Source: Chryseobacterium sp.
Lineage (GTDB): Bacteria > Bacteroidota > Bacteroidia > Flavobacteriales > Weeksellaceae
Length of the DNA stretch: 64,000 nt
NCBI RefSeq assembly: GCF_019236175.1
Contig: NZ_JAFAJM010000003.1
Location: 124,001 to 188,000 of the forward strand
Reading direction: 5' to 3'
Shown here in pieces: positions 61,001 to 64,000 of this stretch. The notes under the pieces are model-generated. The model saw only the letters and a list, made by a program, of their open reading frames with translations, had not been told where the DNA came from and searched no databases. Positions within the stretch are counted from its first letter, which is position 1. Each line of letters begins with the position of its first letter. The position numbers and the translations under genes are program-made.

Positions 61001-64000
61001 AATTCTGTTGTATACATCATAAACAAAAGATGTTTTAAATAATTTAGGAGCATTGTTCGGAGCTACAACCACTCTGGTATTTTCTCTAATCTGCCCTAAA
61101 GCATTATATTTGAATTTTTGCAACCCGACTTTATCAAGCTGGCTTATTACGCGTCCTCTGGAATAATCTGAAGCAGTAGAGGCTCCATATTCATACCTTA
61201 CAAAATCAATAGAACCAAAATCAATTTGCATAAGCCTGTTATAATCATAGGTATACATTACTTTTTGTCCTGTCGACCGAAGCAAATTATTATCCGAGGC
61301 CGTCAATTTTCCCGTCAGGTCATAGGAGTAATCTATTTCTCCGGCATCAGGCTGTATAACCCTCGTTTCTCTTCCCCACTCATCATATTCATAGATCGTG
61401 GTATTGTTATCCTGGTCATTGGCCTCTGTAAGCTGGCTAAGAGAATTATATTTATTGCTGGTCCATATATTCTGATTTCCGTCTGTTTGTTTGGTAGAAG
61501 TGGTACGGCCTCTTTCGTCGGTATATACTACCGAAGTATTTCCCAACGGACTAATTGTCGTTGTTGAAAACTGCTGTGTAGCATGTCTGTCAGGGCCAAC
61601 TCCATATATATATTTAGTGGTGAGGTTTTCCAGTCCGTTTTTAGTTTTGACGTTGTACCGTGTTACTTCCACAGGACGGTCCATATCATCATAGTCAGTA
61701 GCAAAGTATATTTTTGCCTGCTGATCTTCCGTACTTGTATAATTATCATACGTCCTTAAAGTAGGTACAATCATATTGGCACCCGATACGGCGGAAATAT
61801 AATCTCTGAGAATTGTTTTGACAGGTCTTCCCAAATTATCTTTAAGCATAAATACATTACTGGCATAATAATGCTTGGTTCCTACAACTTTGTATAGTTT
61901 TTTTGTTGCCAGTTCCTGTCCCCAGGCATTGGTAAATAAACTGCTGAAATAATTTACAGTAGGGGTCACGTCATTTACTATAGGGGCTTTCCTCTCTGTA
62001 ATAGCTACAGGAACAAAATCATTAGGATAATAATAGAATCTGATGGTCCAGTCAGTATCAACCGGAGATTTATATCGAGTGACTCTTCCGAATGTATCAT
62101 AAGTATATTGAGTTGAAACTCCGTTTACATCTGTAATTAGGGTAGGAGCTCCGAATAAATAATTAGTATCGTATTGAACAGAACTTGATAAGTTGTATGA
62201 GTCTGTTGTTTTGATCATATACGTATGATATACAGGATCGTATACATATGATTTTGAAAATCTCTGACCGTTGTCTGATGAAGGTTCTGTTACTTTTGTT
62301 AAGTTTCCATAGGCATCATATTCCATATCCGTCTCTGCGGTCTGACCATTGAGTGTTCTTGAGATTTGGGTTATATTACGGTTATTATCTACTTTGGAGA
62401 TTGATTTTCTTATAATCCCTCCTCCGGTAACGGTATGGGTTTTCGGCGTACCGGTGATATTTTTGGTTCCCGGATCATGATAAAGTATTTCTACACTTAC
62501 GTCATCCGAAGTATTACCAAGATCAGTTGCCTTATCGATGTATAAAACAGGATTTCCGTATTTATCATATTGTTCAACCGTAGATATCAGTGTTTTACTG
62601 TGATTCGCGTTACTGCCATATTCAGTTATTGTATTTTCAGTTTTATACAATAACGGGATAATTCTGCCGATATCCTTATATTGAGGTTCTGCCTGGTTTT
62701 CAGATAACAGATATCCTGTTGCAATTTCTTTATCAAAATACCGGTACGTATACTTTGTTTCAGTACGCTTTCTGCCAGTGGCATCTAAAACATACATTGA
62801 TCTTACAATCCCTTTTTTATAAAAATACTGTCTGACTTTTGTATTATCATAGTTTACAAAAAAATCATCGGAATCAAAATTCGTTTCATATTCTGTGACC
62901 TGAGTTTGGTAATGTGTGAATCCGGCACTTTCTCCACCGCCATATGACAAGGTTTTTATGATACCAAACCCTAAAAACTCTCTTTCTCTTCTGTCCTGAA
63001 TTCCTCTTTCATATTCAAATGTCAACTGAGTTTTTGGTATTATTCTCGGTCTTCCCTGAACGATTGTATTTAATAAGGCACGGTCATGAACAACAACGCT
63101 GGTAAGAGCCATTTTTGAAAAAGGCATCTGGTAAGTTCCTCCGATAAGGCTTCCGTAGTTATTTTTTACATTATAAATATTATAATCGAGCTCAATAATC
63201 CCTTGATTGGAATTGGTGATACTTTTTAACAGATTGGCTTTACCCAGATTATTATGGTATACTTTTAAATCAGATTCATTTTCAGAAATTAAAAGGTCAG
63301 GGAGTCCGTCACCATCAAAATCTCTTAAGTCTACGGTCTGTTTGCTTACCGACTTATCTTTATTATATCCTAATCCGATACAGATTTTAACGCCGAAGCA
63401 AATACAGATGGTCCCGTAAAGATTGAATCCGGAAGAGTTTTGCTTATTTTCCAGCTCAAAATTTGTACTCATAGGGATGCTTACAAAAGTAGTCCCCGTA
63501 TTGATCAGCATTTCATAGCTATTGCCCGATTTTATAATTTTATCCTCAAGTCCGTCTCCGTTAATATCCAGAAATGCAGTATTGATAAGAGATTTGGACT
63601 GAGCTAAACCGACTCCGAAAGACAGACTTCCGTTCGGCCAGCTAAAGCCGCCGCCGCCGGAAACGGAAGAAGAGCTGTTGTTGCCCAGATCAGAAACACT
63701 CCAGTTATGAGATTCGGTTACAAAATTTTTACCATTGTTGATGTACAATGTTCCATCCGATACAAAATCCATTAGCCCGTCACCGTTGATATCAAACCAG
63801 ATGGCTTTGCTTTTTGATTGTGCTGATCCTAATTGTAAACTTAACCCGATACCTACGGCATTGGCAGAAGTTGTGGTGTGGGTGTTTTTCTCACCTCCTG
63901 TTTTAAAGCCGCCATTAGAAGTATTACTGAATTTAGTAGGAACCGGAACTCCTAAACCAAAACCGAAATTGGTGGTGGTATTGAACATTTCTCTTTCAAA
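58022..64000 (-). CDS. RHS/YD-repeat polymorphic toxin with Hint release domain, 5' end outside window
   Basis: The frame is open from base 64000 to TAA 58022; an internal ATG at 63988 gives 1,988 residues, but codons continue upstream, so the true start lies beyond the edge. Numbering from that Met: ~1-250 has FG-GAP/VCBS calcium repeats (FDINGDGLMDFV, FLDINGDGLEDK, DFDGDGLPDLL) as in SpvB/TcB proteins. ~450-1500 has many YD repeats. The RHS core ends near 1513-1575 with SETGLYYYGARYYDP and WNDPVNYSDPTG. A Hint domain runs from Cys1744 (CFTEGTLIAVENG) with TCTPEHPF to HN at 1874-1875. The last ~113 residues are the C-terminal toxin-like tail. Confidence 0.9.
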   Translation of the reverse strand, partial: FEREMFNTTTNFGFGLGVPVPTKFSNTSNGGFKTGGEKNTHTTTSANAVGIGLSLQLGSAQSKSKAIWFDINGDGLMDFVSDGTLYINNGKNFVTESHNWSVSDLGNNSSSSVSGGGGFSWPNGSLSFGVGLAQSKSLINTAFLDINGDGLEDKIIKSGNSYEMLINTGTTFVSIPMSTNFELENKQNSSGFNLYGTICICFGVKICIGLGYNKDKSVSKQTVDLRDFDGDGLPDLLISENESDLKVYHNNLGKANLLKSITNSNQGIIELDYNIYNVKNNYGSLIGGTYQMPFSKMALTSVVVHDRALLNTIVQGRPRIIPKTQLTFEYERGIQDRREREFLGFGIIKTLSYGGGESAGFTHYQTQVTEYETNFDSDDFFVNYDNTKVRQYFYKKGIVRSMYVLDATGRKRTETKYTYRYFDKEIATGYLLSENQAEPQYKDIGRIIPLLYKTENTITEYGSNANHSKTLISTVEQYDKYGNPVLYIDKATDLGNTSDDVSVEILYHDPGTKNITGTPKTHTVTGGGIIRKSISKVDNNRNITQISRTLNGQTAETDMEYDAYGNLTKVTEPSSDNGQRFSKSYVYDPVYHTYMIKTTDSYNLSSSVQYDTNYLFGAPTLITDVNGVSTQYTYDTFGRVTRYKSPVDTDWTIRFYYYPNDFVPVAITERKAPIVNDVTPTVNYFSSLFTNAWGQELATKKLYKVVGTKHYYASNVFMLKDNLGRPVKTILRDYISAVSGANMIVPTLRTYDNYTSTEDQQAKIYFATDYDDMDRPVEVTRYNVKTKNGLENLTTKYIYGVGPDRHATQQFSTTTISPLGNTSVVYTDERGRTTSTKQTDGNQNIWTSNKYNSLSQLTEANDQDNNTTIYEYDEWGRETRVIQPDAGEIDYSYDLTGKLTASDNNLLRSTGQKVMYTYDYNRLMQIDFGSIDFVRYEYGASTASDYSRGRVISQLDKVGLQKFKYNALGQIRENTRVVVAPNNAPKLFKTSFVYDVYNRINKITYPDSEEVFYNYGTTGLLENIYSKSPVNQPLVPIVKNIGYDNRDQMISFTAGNETKSTYNYDTWGKLAELSQFYANTGLQIRNNKYTFDGNGNILNVEGTTAMSGNLPLDPITASSQKQYTYDGFNRLQSSTINIKDKNYSHYYALDMGYNSIGNMQVKNDRLKSYDNSVACQNPINTGKESKYFYDVPDHPNAVSRIEYKHNNPFSGPLDCGNGFFFPIENAEEFEYDVNGNLEKLYNIVGPRKTLGRQLFWSERNNLKAVGQRGVLSHYVYDAGGERILKSDGVSKKMYVNGNDPETTTQMGTYTYYPSGYMVLGEKNMSKHYYIGGQRIATRVSNIPTHRFKIDENDQYVELRKILEKEIEIINSQATYPPLVWVPNADTQGAYTPPSNTLTNEADCSYAVEQVIGNLSQNQSKCFKTYLNMYNEVLTAGGSFCALWDTILQTNPYGCMNGQTPPEILDSEMYWIHPDHLGSSSVLTNSGAKITNWYEYMPFGESLLELTNHDYGNPYRYNGKELDSETGLYYYGARYYDPQRSFWLSVDPLVELTMSPYTYTWNDPVNYSDPTGMIGERAGDPGSTNPDNLWHRLVWSRARRNAERYANTMRYGNNTVQVYKHDDGDWSVKTNYGNGRGNTATFSKQGMESNKEWGRYVRIGDIEGKNEQSNVITTYLAPQADPWGPSVGPVPDNPYANPSSQLAYTTLIAMQEAPFVILPELIPAKYLNTARSIICAPVGRLTKGLMKICFTEGTLIAVENGTEKIENIKRGDLVWSYNEETGQKELRKVLDLFRNTSVSLIKIIVNGTAITCTPEHPFYVNGSWIEAKHLTKGMLLTTLDGHISSVESVELLDKKVEVYNFEVEGNHNYYVSEKGILVHNDCEWTKAIAFTLKNKSSGFTSHLSEHFFAGEFNVGGRPLSQMFQKGLSYEDILTEATMRIGKGEGVFGTSSRGAKEIILDFGRPINQSGTSTKVRIWLDETETSIGSLHPYNY

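Overview
The window is low-GC DNA from a member of the Bacteroidota, most likely Chryseobacterium or a close Weeksellaceae relative. The signs are many promoters with the Bacteroidota -7 box TAnnTTTG, start codons preceded by A-rich tracts instead of Shine-Dalgarno sequences, a GH109 enzyme closely resembling the Elizabethkingia meningoseptica type, a Chryseobacterium-style double-glycine 'bacteriocin-like' peptide, and many secreted proteins ending their signal peptides in ...AQ. No rRNA, intact tRNA, CRISPR array, transposase or prophage genes were seen.

Layout. 1-2146: 3'-truncated GH3 beta-glucosidase. 2228-6110 (minus): an eamA-metN-metI-metQ operon preceded by a 23-codon Met/Cys-rich leader peptide and a 12-bp terminator, which together look like a classical attenuator. 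6418-17622: a detoxification and electrophile-stress region with SDR-marR, two tandem AraC regulators, two ring-cleaving VOC dioxygenases, a GNAT, an MhqD-like esterase, a Na+/H+ antiporter, a degenerate receiver protein, a Crp/Fnr regulator, a pirin and an orphan M17 N-terminal domain protein. An identical 21-bp site sits at about -41 of both the first dioxygenase gene and the pirin gene. 17765-19897: topB. 20072-20127: decayed tRNA-Ala fragment. 20158-24104: an AraC regulator divergent from an aldehyde dehydrogenase-GMC oxidoreductase operon. 24231-28041: thioesterase, small membrane protein, S9 peptidase and DNA glycosylase.

28113-31439 (minus): three overlapping genes (GH109, nucleotidyltransferase, sugar kinase) that read as a GalNAc release and salvage pathway. 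31531-34948 (minus): serine hydrolase, M61 peptidase and AIM24 protein. 35370-38634: queA, rlmN and a sterol-desaturase family protein. 38863-39377: a broken gene. 39522-44346: secreted propeller-like protein, polyprenyl synthetase (TTG start) and fused 2-oxoacid dehydrogenase E1. 44420-47775: AhpD-like protein, small membrane protein, HxlR divergent from an Old Yellow Enzyme gene, a 53-residue double-glycine peptide and an ASCH protein. 47878-49390: C1 peptidase and a sigma-factor pseudogene.

49439-53174: a GbsR/MarR regulator with a perfect 22-bp palindrome at its own promoter and a near copy before the following four-gene operon (thiol-oxidoreductase-like, SRPBCC, DUF2071, TIGR01777). 53230-57336: small secreted or unknown proteins plus dihydrolipoyl dehydrogenase. 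57454-64000 (minus): a huge RHS/YD-repeat protein, running off the right edge, that ends in a Hint self-cleavage domain and a ~113-residue C-terminal toxin-like tail, followed 16 nt later by a probable immunity gene.

The strongest candidates for undescribed biology are the Met/Cys leader attenuator of the metNIQ operon, the shared -41 operator of the detoxification region, the GbsR operator pair and the RHS-Hint toxin/immunity pair.
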